64,000 nucleotides of DNA from NCBI GenBank assembly GCA_049601915.1, contig JBMYRB010000003.1:186001-250000 (forward strand). Direction: 5' to 3'. Both the position numbers and the translations under genes were made by a program. Below are positions 46,666-55,606 of the stretch, piece by piece; positions within the stretch are counted from its first letter, which is position 1; each line of letters starts with the position of its first letter. This DNA is from UBA8079 sp049601915. Lineage in GTDB: Bacteria; Pseudomonadota; Alphaproteobacteria; UBA6615. A model generated the notes under the pieces. It was not told where the DNA came from, ran no database searches, and saw only the letters and a list, made by a program, of their open reading frames with translations.

Positions 46666-47757
46666 TTATTCTACCCGGGCATTCCCCGGATCTGGTGTCG
46701 CAAAGACATAGGTCTGGGTATCATCGCGACGCACCGAGACGGTCGAACCGGAATCGGGCAGCATTCGGCCGGACATATGGATGCGCACATTCGTGGCCGC
46801 GGTACCGGACAGACAGACATCAACCAGGCTGCTGCGGCCCAGAAATCGGGCGGCAATCACGGTGCCGGGGATGCCTTTTGCGTGCTCTGATGAACCATCG
46901 ACAGAGATGTTCAACGCCTCCGGCCGGATCAGAACCTCGACATCCTGGCCTTCGCAATGTCCGTTGGTTGGAACGGAACCGAGCGGAATCTCGACCTGAC
47001 CCGACGCGACCTGCCCCGTGAACCGGTTTACGTCGCCAAAAAAAGCGGCAACAAATGCATTCTCCGGTTCGAGATAAATTTCATCAGGGCTGCCGATTTG
47101 CCGAAGTTTGCCGCGATCCATGACGGCAATCCGATCCGCGAGATACATCGCCTCCTCGGGGTCGTGGGTCACCATCAACGTGGCGATGCCCGCATCCCTC
47201 AAGATTTCGGCGGCCTGATCACGGACGAGATGGCGCAGTGAAGTGTCCAGGCCCGAAAACGGCTCATCGAGCAGGACGATGCGGGGCCGGGGCGCAAGTG
47301 CACGCGCGAGCGCCACACGTTGTTGCTGGCCGCCCGACAACTGGTGTGGATAGATCGAAGCGTAGCCCGACATGCCGGTTCGTTCGAGCGCGTGCGCAAC
47401 ATGTTCATCGCGCGCGGCGGATGAGAGGTGCTTGAGCCCGAATGCGATATTGCCGCGAACGGTCAAATGCGGAAACAGCGCATAATCCTGGAACACGAGG
47501 CCGACATTGCGGTCTTCCGGCGGCACCGATGCACGGCCGTCAGCCATCACCTCGCCACCGATCAGAACCCGACCCTGTTGCAGCGGTTCCAGGCCGGCGG
47601 CCACGCGCAGCAAAGTGGTCTTGCCGCAACCCGATGGGCCGACGAGACAAACGACTTCACCTGCGCCGACCGCAAGGCTGCAGTCATCGACTGCCACCGT
47701 CGTGTCGAACCGGTGCGTTACATGTTCGAGGGCAAGGTCGTTGTGTTCGCGCGCCAT
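46666..47757 (-). CDS. ABC transporter ATP-binding protein, FbpC/PotA type
   Basis: The 363-residue ATPase has Walker A GPSGCGKTT (about residues 39-47), the Q-loop FQDYALFPHLTV, signature LSGGQQQRVALARAL, Walker B IVLLDEPFSGLD and the switch His in MVTHDPEEAM. A C-terminal TOBE-like regulatory domain follows (about 240-363, VEVLIRPEALNI). This is the layout of importers for ferric iron, sulfate or polyamines, and the FbpC group fits best. No permease or binding protein is adjacent, so its partners must be elsewhere. A possible Fur box upstream supports iron. It sits inside the conserved scpB-tatA interval. Confidence 0.85.
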   Translation of the reverse strand: MAREHNDLALEHVTHRFDTTVAVDDCSLAVGAGEVVCLVGPSGCGKTTLLRVAAGLEPLQQGRVLIGGEVMADGRASVPPEDRNVGLVFQDYALFPHLTVRGNIAFGLKHLSSAARDEHVAHALERTGMSGYASIYPHQLSGGQQQRVALARALAPRPRIVLLDEPFSGLDTSLRHLVRDQAAEILRDAGIATLMVTHDPEEAMYLADRIAVMDRGKLRQIGSPDEIYLEPENAFVAAFFGDVNRFTGQVASGQVEIPLGSVPTNGHCEGQDVEVLIRPEALNISVDGSSEHAKGIPGTVIAARFLGRSSLVDVCLSGTAATNVRIHMSGRMLPDSGSTVSVRRDDTQTYVFATPDPGNARVE

Positions 47758-47815
47758 AATCCAGCTTGTCGTATCGGCCCGAAGGACCGGTCTCGCTAAA
47801 GTTGGCGGAGCCTAT

Positions 47816-47830
47816 TAAAAATGGTTCTCA
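47816..47830 (-). promoter_or_regulatory. Possible Fur box upstream of the ABC ATPase gene
   Basis: On the minus strand the 15 bases TGAGAACCATTTTTA match 11 of the 14 defined positions of the 7-1-7 Fur consensus TGATAATNATTATCA. The site is about 60 bases before the ATPase start. The match is by eye and no position-weight score was computed. Confidence 0.4.
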
Positions 47831-47858
47831 GTCGCAACCAAATGGGTCCCGATTACAT

Positions 47859-48605
47859 TCAGGTGCCGGTTTCGTCCTCTCGCATAACTTCGACCTCTGC
47901 AGGGACTTCATTCTCGGAAATTCCCTCGGCCTGAACGCCATCCTCCACTTCAAGGGGTTCGTCCATCTCGGCTTCGGATTCGTCCTGGCCGGTCATTGAA
48001 TCAAATGGGAGTTCGTCGGTTTGCGCCGTAGAGGAGTAAATACTGACCGCCGGACGGGAATCGATCAATCCAGCCGATTTGAGTTCCTGAATGCCTGGTA
48101 GATCCTTCAGGCTTTCGAGCCCGAAATGAGACAGGAAAGTCTCTGTTGTGCCCCATGTCAGCGGGCGGCCAGGCGCATTACGCCGGCGACCGGGTTTGAT
48201 CCAGTTGGCCTCGAACAGCGCGTCCATGGTGCCCTTGCTCAGGCTGACACCGCGAATTTCCTCTATTTCCGGACGCGTCACCGGCTGATGATAGGCGATC
48301 ACCGCAAGGGTCTCGTGGGCGGCACGTGACAGACGGCGCTGGGATTCACGCTCGATCTTGAGCTTGTCCGCCAGATCCGGCGCAGTGCGTAGCACCCACT
48401 TGCCGGCGACGTTAATCAGATTGACGCCACGCCCGGCATAGAGCCGGCGTAATTCGTCGAGAAGTTCGGAAATATCGGTGTCCTTCGGCAGCTGGGCGGC
48501 AATCGACGCTTCATCGAGTGGTTCGACTGCGGCGAAGAGAACTGCCTCGGCGAGCCGTAGCTGCTCGGTGTGCTCGTCCGGTTCCAGTTCAGGATTGATC
48601 GTCAA
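47859..48605 (-). CDS. scpB: Segregation and condensation protein B
   Basis: ScpB partners with ScpA and SMC in chromosome condensation. The 248-residue product has two winged-helix domains: LRLAEAVLFAAVEPLDEASIA, and the ScpB signature SRAAHETLAVIAYHQPVTRPEIEEIRGVS and WIKPGRRRNAPGRPL. The C-terminal acidic tail (about 60 residues) is probably disordered. I placed the start at TTG 48605, which overlaps the end of scpA by 17 bases, because the longer open frame upstream is antisense-like. It is uncertain by a few codons. Confidence 0.88.
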   Translation of the reverse strand: MTINPELEPDEHTEQLRLAEAVLFAAVEPLDEASIAAQLPKDTDISELLDELRRLYAGRGVNLINVAGKWVLRTAPDLADKLKIERESQRRLSRAAHETLAVIAYHQPVTRPEIEEIRGVSLSKGTMDALFEANWIKPGRRRNAPGRPLTWGTTETFLSHFGLESLKDLPGIQELKSAGLIDSRPAVSIYSSTAQTDELPFDSMTGQDESEAEMDEPLEVEDGVQAEGISENEVPAEVEVMREDETGT

Positions 48606-49440
48606 GGGTCTCGCCCCCTTCGTTGGCTGGGGTGGGAAGGTCTTCGTCGGGTCGCCGGCGGAAAAAGATCGGGCCGAAACGGCCGTCCTGCCGAATCTGG
48701 GCATGACCGTCCCGCACCAACTCCAGGCTGGCGGCGAAAGTCGCGGCGATCGCGGCACGTTTCGGTAAGCCTTCATGCAGGCCCTCGGGCAAAAAACTCA
48801 GCAATGTTGCCCATGCCGGTGCGTGGCCCAGCGCGTCGCGCAGCCGGCCAAGCGCATCGTCCATCGAGAACAGCTCGAACTGTTGAATGGTTAGGGTTTC
48901 GGCTTTGCCCCGCCGGGATATTGTGCCATACGCATCCAGCATCTCGAACAGGGATGCCTCATAGACCGGGTGCGTGATGACACGGATTCCTTCCGGTGCA
49001 CCGCGATTAAACACGTCACGTCCTAGCAACGGCCGCGCAAACAGGGTTTCGGCCGCCGTCCGCATCGCCTCGATCCGCTGCAACTGATATTGCAGTGCCG
49101 CCGCCATCTCGGCCGCCGTCGGCTCGTCTTCGCTTTCCTCGGCCGGCAGCAGCAAACGTGATTTCAAATAGGCGAGCCATGCAGCCATAACGAGATAATC
49201 GGCCGCAATTTCCAGTCGCAGCTGGTGAGCCGACTGAATAAATTCGAGATATTGCTCGGCAAGTGCCAGGACCGAGATCTTCGTCAGATCGACCTTTTGG
49301 TCCCGCGCCAGGGCCAAAAGCAGATCCAGCGGCCCCTCAAATCCCTCAAGATTGACGACGAGCGCATAGTCCGACGCTTCCGCCTGGCCGACCTGGTGGT
49401 CCGGAACCGATTGTTCGAAGTTCTCGCTGGTTTCGCTCAT
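48589..49440 (-). CDS. scpA: Segregation and condensation protein A
   Basis: ScpA is the kleisin bridging the SMC heads. The 283-residue protein has the N-terminal SMC-neck-binding block VVNLEGFEGPLDLLLALARDQKVDLTKISV, the AQYLEF-like segment LAEQYLEF, and LVMAAWLAYLKSRLLLP. The C-terminal winged helix ends AAIAATFAASLELVRDGHAQIRQDGRFGPI. Its ATG overlaps the upstream protease gene's stop as ATGA. Confidence 0.94.
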   Translation of the reverse strand: MSETSENFEQSVPDHQVGQAEASDYALVVNLEGFEGPLDLLLALARDQKVDLTKISVLALAEQYLEFIQSAHQLRLEIAADYLVMAAWLAYLKSRLLLPAEESEDEPTAAEMAAALQYQLQRIEAMRTAAETLFARPLLGRDVFNRGAPEGIRVITHPVYEASLFEMLDAYGTISRRGKAETLTIQQFELFSMDDALGRLRDALGHAPAWATLLSFLPEGLHEGLPKRAAIAATFAASLELVRDGHAQIRQDGRFGPIFFRRRPDEDLPTPANEGGETLDDQS

Positions 49441-50120
49441 ATCAGGCCGACGCCATACAGTAAGACCCCACGCAGGAATTCAAGCGGTCCGAGAACGAGC
49501 CAACGGAAAATGTTGAGGTCGGTCCCGAGCTGCCGTCCCAGTATCGGCAGAATAAAGATCAGCCCGATCAGAATAAACAAACCGTAGCGCTCGAGCCGCG
49601 CGAGCTGAATGGCGAGTGGCCGTGGCAGGATACCGACGGCCACTCGGCCGCCATCCAGAGGCGGCAGTGGCAGCATATTAAATATCGCCAGTAACAGATT
49701 GATATTAATAGAGTTAATTAGGTTTCGACCGAGCCATTCACCGAATGTCGGACCAAAGAGAGGCAGTAAATGCAGGGCCACCGCGGAGGCTATCGCGAGC
49801 CCGATATTGATGGCCGGACCTGCAGCTGCAACTAACACCATGTCGTGTCGCGGGCGGCCGAGTCGGCCAAAAACGACTGGAACCGGCTTCGCCCAGCCGA
49901 AAAGGATGCCACCGGCAGAGATCAGTATCGCCGGTAAAATAATGGTTCCGAAGGGGTCAATATGGGCCAGTGGGTTAAACGTGACACGACCCAGCCGTTT
50001 CGCCGTATCGTCGCCGAGTTTCCACGCGGCCCAGCCGTGGGCGGCTTCGTGCATGGTGATCGCGAGCAGGACCGGAATCACCCAGATGGACGCGAGAAAC
50101 AGTATATCGTCGATGTTCAA
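49437..50120 (-). CDS. M50 family site-2 protease-like metalloprotease
   Basis: The 227-residue membrane protein has the zinc motif LLAITMHEAAHGWAA (HExxH) in helix 1-2, a middle stretch with LAHIDPFGTIILP, and the second metal motif MLPLPPLDGGRVA, where NxxPxPxLDG supplies the third ligand. It is of the short form without PDZ domain, like the Rip/YdaF-type rhomboid-unrelated proteases. Substrates are unknown; anti-sigma factors are typical for the family. TTG 50120, five bases after the nagZ stop, is chosen because the longer open frame overlaps nagZ entirely. Confidence 0.85.
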   Translation of the reverse strand: MNIDDILFLASIWVIPVLLAITMHEAAHGWAAWKLGDDTAKRLGRVTFNPLAHIDPFGTIILPAILISAGGILFGWAKPVPVVFGRLGRPRHDMVLVAAAGPAINIGLAIASAVALHLLPLFGPTFGEWLGRNLINSININLLLAIFNMLPLPPLDGGRVAVGILPRPLAIQLARLERYGLFILIGLIFILPILGRQLGTDLNIFRWLVLGPLEFLRGVLLYGVGLI

Positions 50121-50124
50121 ACTT

Positions 50125-51144
50125 TCAGGTCCCGTTTTCGAACTGGGTGGCCAGGGCCGCGGAGAGTGCGCCGACGTCAGCACCTTCAGGCTTTTGACGT
50201 GCCGACCGTGCCCGTGTCCAGCGGCTTTCAGACGATTGTGACAGGCCGTGCACGGCGCCGGAGACCTCAATCATCTCTGAAAGCACCCCCGAACAATGCA
50301 GAACGGCGTCACATCCCGCTTTGAGCGCTGCCTTGGCGCGGTCCGCCGGGCTGCCGTCCAGCGCTTCCATCGTAATGTCGTCGGTGAACAGAAAGCCTTC
50401 GAAGCCAATATCTTCGCGGATCAGTGTCTCTATCACAGCCGGCGAAACTGTTCCGGCGCGCTCGGCGTCGATCGCTGAATACACCACATGGGCTGACATC
50501 CCCAGCGGCAGATGGCTGAGAGACCGGAAGGCTGCGAAATCCTGCCCGCGAAGCGTTGCGAGATCTGCGTCGACCCGCGGTAATTCCTTGTGGCTGTCGA
50601 CGGTACCGCGCCCATGGCCCGGCAAATGCTTGATCACCGGCAGGCAACCTTCACGCATCAACCCGCGCGCCAAGGCTCCGCCAAGTGTCGCGACGATTTG
50701 CGGGTTGGCGGCATAGGCGCGATCGCCGATCGCGTCCGTCGTCTCCGGCAGCCTCAGATCCAGAACCGGCGCACAATTTACATCGATGCCGAGACCGCCC
50801 AGCATTGCACCGAACATGCGTCCAACATCCTCGGCGGCAGCAATGCCCAGTTCCGGTTCACGGTCATACAGGTCTGCGATATCGCGCGCGGCGGGCGCGA
50901 ACGGCCAGTCGGGCGGTCGTAAACGCATGACTCGCCCGCCTTCCTGATCGATCAGGACCGGCGCATCGTCACGCCCCACAGCTTCGCGCAGATCTCCCGT
51001 TAGACGCCGAATTCCTGACGCGCCATCACAATTGCGAACAAACAGGATGAAGCCAAGTGGATCGGCATCGCGCAGGAAGCTGCGCTCGTCGTCCGACAGT
51101 CGGGGCCCCGAGATACCGAAAATGACCGCGTTGGGCGTCGTCAT
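50125..51144 (-). CDS. nagZ: Beta-N-acetylhexosaminidase NagZ
   Basis: NagZ removes N-acetylglucosamine from recycled anhydromuropeptides in the cytoplasm. The 339-residue GH3 protein has DQEGGRVMRLRPPDWP, PVIKHLPGHGRGTVDSHKELP, with the Asp-His acid/base dyad, and the nucleophile Asp in FLFTDDITMEAL. It lies between the SPOR-domain gene and the site-2 protease. Together with the LysM/M23 lipoprotein it gives the super-operon a cell-wall theme. Confidence 0.93.
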   Translation of the reverse strand: MTTPNAVIFGISGPRLSDDERSFLRDADPLGFILFVRNCDGASGIRRLTGDLREAVGRDDAPVLIDQEGGRVMRLRPPDWPFAPAARDIADLYDREPELGIAAAEDVGRMFGAMLGGLGIDVNCAPVLDLRLPETTDAIGDRAYAANPQIVATLGGALARGLMREGCLPVIKHLPGHGRGTVDSHKELPRVDADLATLRGQDFAAFRSLSHLPLGMSAHVVYSAIDAERAGTVSPAVIETLIREDIGFEGFLFTDDITMEALDGSPADRAKAALKAGCDAVLHCSGVLSEMIEVSGAVHGLSQSSESRWTRARSARQKPEGADVGALSAALATQFENGT

Positions 51145-51159
51145 GCCGCGATGCGCCGT

Positions 51160-52065
51160 TCAGGGCGCGACAATTAGGCAATCCTGATTTCGGCTCTTGA
51201 GCTTGCCGCACAGGCTGCTAGCGGCGGCACGATCTGTTAACGGGCCCGCCTGGATGCGAAAGAAAGTGCCCCGATCCAGCTTCACGCTCAGCACATTGAG
51301 GTCGAGCGTGCCGAGAAGATCGGTGTTTCGCTTTTTGATGCGATCCCACTCCGCAAGCGCACGATCCCGGCTCGAGACCGCCGCCAACTGTATGCGCCAT
51401 GCATCCGCGGCCAGCGTTACCGGAGGCTTTGGCGCGGAGGCCGGAGGAGCGGCCGGTGTGGCCACAGGGGTCGTCGTCGGGGTGGCAGTCGCAGGTGGCG
51501 CCGCAGGCGGCGTTACCGCAACGACGGGCGGGGCTGGCGGAGGTGGTGGTGGGGCCGTCACCACTGGCTCGGGTGTGACGGTTACAACCGGCGCGGGTTC
51601 CGGTTCTGTCCCCTGGGATTCAACGGTGGAAACAACCGGTGGTTCCACAACAACTGTCTCGACAGGCGCATCGGATGGAGGCGTTGCTTCGTCCGACGCC
51701 GTCTCTACAACCGGTGCCGGCGGCCTTTCGGCGGGCTCCTCGGGCGGCTGGAGCAGGCGTTCGACCGGCTCCTCTATCTGGCCCGGTGCCAAACGCCCAA
51801 AGACCAGCTTGTCCTGATGGGGAACATCGAGCCCACCCCGGTCCGCTGGTTGTCGTTTGATGGGGTCTTGGCTCGCCGCGATGACCGGTGCCGCGTCCTC
51901 CGCACCCGAACGGATGCCCTGGTTGTAGGCAAACCAGACAACGCCGGCGAGCGCGACCACACCGGCCGCGATGGCCGTCACGGCAAATAGTTTCGCGAGC
52001 GGTCCCAGACCTCGTCGGGGTTCCATGTAGATGTCGCCCGGGCCGATAATCTCTGGATCGCTCAT
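51160..52065 (-). CDS. SPOR-domain cell-division-type membrane protein
   Basis: The 301-residue protein has a cytoplasmic start, one membrane helix (LFAVTAIAAGVVALAGVVWFAY, about residues 24-45), and a long Pro/Val/Thr-rich linker (about 110-215). The C-terminal SPOR domain has the typical RIQLAAVSSRDRALAEWDRIK and FFRIQAGPLTDRAAASSLCGKLKSR. SPOR domains bind denuded peptidoglycan at the septum, which places it in division or wall turnover. It lies 7 bases after argS in the usual alphaproteobacterial order argS-SPOR-nagZ. Confidence 0.9.
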   Translation of the reverse strand: MSDPEIIGPGDIYMEPRRGLGPLAKLFAVTAIAAGVVALAGVVWFAYNQGIRSGAEDAAPVIAASQDPIKRQPADRGGLDVPHQDKLVFGRLAPGQIEEPVERLLQPPEEPAERPPAPVVETASDEATPPSDAPVETVVVEPPVVSTVESQGTEPEPAPVVTVTPEPVVTAPPPPPPAPPVVAVTPPAAPPATATPTTTPVATPAAPPASAPKPPVTLAADAWRIQLAAVSSRDRALAEWDRIKKRNTDLLGTLDLNVLSVKLDRGTFFRIQAGPLTDRAAASSLCGKLKSRNQDCLIVAP

Positions 52066-52072
52066 TCATGCC

Positions 52073-53830
52073 TCATTCGCGCAATTCGTCGACCGGGGTC
52101 ACACCCATGACCGCCAGTCCCGACGCCACAACCGCGCGAACGGCGAGAACCATCGCCATGCGCGCACGTGTGACATCCACATCGTCGGCGACGACAAACC
52201 GCAATCCCGGTTCTCCGCGGGCCTTGCTCCACAGCGCATGAAACGCCGCGGCAAGGTCATAGAGATAAAACGCCAAGCGGTGCGGTTCGTGGGCCTCGGC
52301 CGCGCCTTCCACCGTGCGGGGCCATGCCGCCAGAAATCTGATCAACGCAAGCTCATCTGAGTCGGTCAAGCGAGCTAGGTCGGCACCTTTCAACGCCTCA
52401 ACACCGAAATCCGCGTGGGGAAACGCCTCGGAGGCCATCCGGGCCACGGAATGACACCGCGCGTGGGCATACTGAACATAGAACACCGGATTGTCGCGGC
52501 TCTGCTCGCGCACCTTGACAAGGTCGAAGTCCAGCGGCGCATCGTTCTTGCGCGTCAGCATGATGAAGCGGATGACATCCTTCCCCACGGCATCCGCGAG
52601 ATCGCGCAATGTGACGAAATTGCCGGAACGCTTCGACATTTTCGCCGGCTCACCGTCTTCAAGCAGCCGCACCATCTGACAAAGCTTCACGTCAATTTCG
52701 GCCTCGCCGTCGGTCAATGCCTTCACGCCGGCGCCAACCCGTTTGACGTAACCGCCATGATCCGCGCCCCAAACATCGATCAGGTTTGGGAAACCGCGAC
52801 GGTACTTGTCCTGATGATAGGCCAGATCGCTGGCGAAATACGTCCACGACCCATCGGATTTCCTGAGCGGCCGGTCCGTGTCGTCGCCGAAGTCGCTGGC
52901 CCGGAATAGTGTTTGGGGCCGTTCTTCCCAATCGTCCGGCAATTTTCCCTTCGGCGGCTCCAGCACGCCCTCATAGATCAGACCCGCATTGTCGAGGGTC
53001 TGCATCACCGTATCCACGCCGCCCGCATCGACGAGCGCACGTTCGGACGAAAACTCGTCATGCCTGATGTTCAGAACATCAAGATCGTCGCGGATCATAT
53101 CCATCATGGCCGCGACCGAGTATTCCCGGAACGTCGGGAGCCAATCAGCCTCGTCGGTACCCTGCCACTTATCGCCGTCCCGGGCGGCCAACGCCTGTCC
53201 GACGGGTACGAGATAACCCCCAGGATAAAGCCCTTCCGGAATCTCGCCGATATCATCACCCAGGGCCTCGCGGTACCGCAGGTAAGTCGATCGTGCGAGC
53301 ACATCTACCTGGGAGCCCGCATCGTTGATGTAATACTCGCGGGTTACCGCAAATCCGGCCTTGGCAAGTAACGACGCCAGCACATCACCGAAGACTGCAC
53401 CGCGGGCATGGCCCACATGCAGCGGCCCGGTCGGGTTCGCCGACACATACTCGATATTAACCGGCTGCCCCTGCCCCAGCTCGCTCTCACCAAAGGCTTC
53501 GCCGGCTTCGAGAATGTCGACCAGCAACGCCTGCCAATAGGAATCGCTCAGGCGAAGATTGATGAACCCAGGCCCCGCGACATCGACGCAATCGACCGAA
53601 TCCTGTGCGCGAAGACGTGTGGCCAGGGTCTCGGCAAGATCGCGTGGTTTGAGCCCCGCAGGTTTGGCCAGCACCATGGCAGCGTTGGTTGCCAGATCGC
53701 CATGGCTTGCGTCACGCGGCGGATCGACGCTCACCCGCGCGCCGTCGGTGCCTTCCGGAAGGGTGCCGCCGGCCACGAGGGATTCAATTTCAGATTCAAC
53801 GATTGCCTTGAAGGCGCTGAAAACATTCAT
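52073..53830 (-). CDS. argS: Arginine--tRNA ligase
   Basis: The 585-residue class I enzyme charges tRNA-Arg. The N-terminal Add1 domain is followed by the HIGH-type motif SANPTGPLHVGHARG, the KMSK-like AKMSKRSGNFVTL segment and the C-terminal DALR anticodon domain (YVQYAHARCHSVARM onward). ATG 53830 overlaps the dgt stop by one base (TGATG), implying coupling. A TTG one codon earlier is also open. Confidence 0.96.
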   Translation of the reverse strand: MNVFSAFKAIVESEIESLVAGGTLPEGTDGARVSVDPPRDASHGDLATNAAMVLAKPAGLKPRDLAETLATRLRAQDSVDCVDVAGPGFINLRLSDSYWQALLVDILEAGEAFGESELGQGQPVNIEYVSANPTGPLHVGHARGAVFGDVLASLLAKAGFAVTREYYINDAGSQVDVLARSTYLRYREALGDDIGEIPEGLYPGGYLVPVGQALAARDGDKWQGTDEADWLPTFREYSVAAMMDMIRDDLDVLNIRHDEFSSERALVDAGGVDTVMQTLDNAGLIYEGVLEPPKGKLPDDWEERPQTLFRASDFGDDTDRPLRKSDGSWTYFASDLAYHQDKYRRGFPNLIDVWGADHGGYVKRVGAGVKALTDGEAEIDVKLCQMVRLLEDGEPAKMSKRSGNFVTLRDLADAVGKDVIRFIMLTRKNDAPLDFDLVKVREQSRDNPVFYVQYAHARCHSVARMASEAFPHADFGVEALKGADLARLTDSDELALIRFLAAWPRTVEGAAEAHEPHRLAFYLYDLAAAFHALWSKARGEPGLRFVVADDVDVTRARMAMVLAVRAVVASGLAVMGVTPVDELRE

Positions 53831-55065
53831 CAAAGAACTTCCGGATCAAACAATTTTCGATGCAGCTCAAGCGCATAACGATCGGTCATGCCGGCGATGT
53901 AATCGGCAATCATCCGCGCGCGTCCCGCCTCATCCTTGGCCTCAGCCCGGGCGCGCCATTCGGTCGGCAGCAGTTCCGGTTCGTTAAAGAGCAGCTCGAA
54001 CATCTCTGCGACGACGCGCCGCGCCTTCGACGTCATTCGGTTTACCCGATGGTGCCGGTACATGTTCTCAAGCAGATAGGATTTAACCGCCCGGTCGGAC
54101 TCTTGGATTTCCGGCGAAAACGCCACGACGGCATGATCGAGCGCCCTGACCTCTTCTGGCGAGCCCGGATCGGCCTCGGTAAGCCGCCGGCGGGTCTCCG
54201 ACAGCACATCGGACACCATGTTGCCGATCATCTGGCTGATACCCGCATGAATGAGCCGTGGACGGTCGAGGTCGTCATGTTCATCCATTACCGCGCGGAA
54301 CGCCGGCCCGATCAGCGGCACGTCTGCGATGTCGTCTAGGTTGAACAACCCCGCCCGCAGTCCATCGTCGATATCGTGGCTGTTGTAGGCGATGTCGTCC
54401 GAAATCGCGGCGACCTGCGCTTCGGCTCCCGCAAACGTATCGAGTTCCAGATCGTGATCCGCGACATATTCCTGGATCGCGGCCGGGATTGCCCGGTCGC
54501 TGTCCGCATGATGGCCGGTCAGGGGTCCGTTATGCTTGACCACGCCTTCCAGGGTCTCCCAGGTCAGGTTGAGGCCGTCGAATGTCGGATAGCGTTCTTC
54601 AAGTTTGGTCAGGATACGCAGGGTCTGGGCGTTATGGTCGAACCCGCCGAACGGCGCCATCGCCGCGTCGAGCGCGTCTTCTCCCGCGTGTCCAAAGGGC
54701 GTGTGGCCGAAATCATGGGCCAGCGCCAGCGCCTCGGCCAGATCCTCGTTTAGGCCTAATGCGCGTGCCACGGTGCGCGCGATTTGCGCGACTTCCAGCG
54801 AATGGGTCAGGCGTGTGCGATAATAGTCGCCCTCGTGATAGACGAAGACCTGGGTCTTGTGTTTCAGGCGCCGAAACGCGCTCGAATGAATGATCCGGTC
54901 CCGGTCGCGCTGGTAACAGCTGCGATAACCGCTCTCGGGTTCGTCGTGCAGGCGCCCGCGTGTGGCCAGCGGGTCACAGGCATAGAGCGCCAGGACAGCC
55001 CCGAATTGTTCGGGTCCGGCGGGCGACAGCCTCAGGTCTGCGGGTGTTGCGGGCATAATCGGCAA
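53830..55065 (-). CDS. dgt: dGTP triphosphohydrolase-like protein (HD domain)
   Basis: The 411-residue protein is of the deoxyguanosinetriphosphate triphosphohydrolase-like family. Its HD metal motif is complete: RLTHSLEVAQIAR, then LALAHDFGHTPFGHAGEDAL, then the distant DDIAYNSHDIDDGL. The N-terminal block YRSCYQRDRDRIIHSSAFRRLKHKTQVFV is typical. These enzymes hydrolyse dNTPs to nucleosides and triphosphate. It is the first gene of the long minus-strand string and diverges from erpA, as in most alphaproteobacteria. ATG 55065 or 55056 may start it. Confidence 0.92.
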   Translation of the reverse strand: MPIMPATPADLRLSPAGPEQFGAVLALYACDPLATRGRLHDEPESGYRSCYQRDRDRIIHSSAFRRLKHKTQVFVYHEGDYYRTRLTHSLEVAQIARTVARALGLNEDLAEALALAHDFGHTPFGHAGEDALDAAMAPFGGFDHNAQTLRILTKLEERYPTFDGLNLTWETLEGVVKHNGPLTGHHADSDRAIPAAIQEYVADHDLELDTFAGAEAQVAAISDDIAYNSHDIDDGLRAGLFNLDDIADVPLIGPAFRAVMDEHDDLDRPRLIHAGISQMIGNMVSDVLSETRRRLTEADPGSPEEVRALDHAVVAFSPEIQESDRAVKSYLLENMYRHHRVNRMTSKARRVVAEMFELLFNEPELLPTEWRARAEAKDEAGRARMIADYIAGMTDRYALELHRKLFDPEVL

Positions 55066-55098
55066 ACTACGTGTGCGCGCCTTGAATGCAACGGAAAA

Positions 55099-55126
55099 TT
55101 GACAAACCCCGTGACATGACTAAATA
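55099..55126 (+). promoter_or_regulatory. Predicted sigma-70 promoter for erpA
   Basis: TTGACA (55099-55104) and TAAATA (55121-55126) are separated by 16 bases and lie 20 bases upstream of the erpA ATG. The -35 is perfect and the -10 has four of six consensus bases. Confidence 0.55.
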
Positions 55127-55146
55127 GCTGATATCGTTAAGCTGAA

Positions 55147-55524
55147 ATGGCAGACATGAGCGACACGACAACATTGCCGCCCGACTCCGCGCCGAAAGGC
55201 GTTGGCCTGAGCGAAAGCGCGATCGCGCAGCTGACGGGTTTGTTCGAGGCTGAGGCCCGTGACGACCTGATGCTCCGCATCGTCGTCAATGGCGGCGGTT
55301 GCTCCGGTTTCACCTACGGCTTCGATTTCGATGACGAGATCAATGACGACGACAAGACCTTCGAGACCGAGGGCGTGAAGGTCGTGGTTGACGACGCCTC
55401 ACTGGAATTCATCGACGGCAGCGTCCTGAACTTCGTCGAATCCCTCGGCGGCAACCACTTCACCCTCGAGAACCCAAACGCCACGTCATCCTGTGGCTGC
55501 GGCTCGTCCTTCTCGGTTTACTAG
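55147..55524 (+). CDS. erpA: Iron-sulfur cluster insertion protein ErpA
   Basis: The 125-residue A-type carrier has the three cluster-binding cysteines in GGGCSGFTYGFDFDD and SSCGCGSSF, the latter as C-x-C at the end. It receives Fe-S clusters from the assembly system and delivers them to target enzymes. Among products encoded here, IlvD and respiratory complex I would be natural clients. The start is ATG 55147, with a second ATG three codons later. Confidence 0.93.
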   Translation: MADMSDTTTLPPDSAPKGVGLSESAIAQLTGLFEAEARDDLMLRIVVNGGGCSGFTYGFDFDDEINDDDKTFETEGVKVVVDDASLEFIDGSVLNFVESLGGNHFTLENPNATSSCGCGSSFSVY

Positions 55525-55606
55525 ATCTGCGGTTCTGTTTTCCGTGATGTGCAATGCCCGTGGCAGGCATTAAACTGCCGCCTCGTTCACATACTCGGTC
55601 GTCCGC

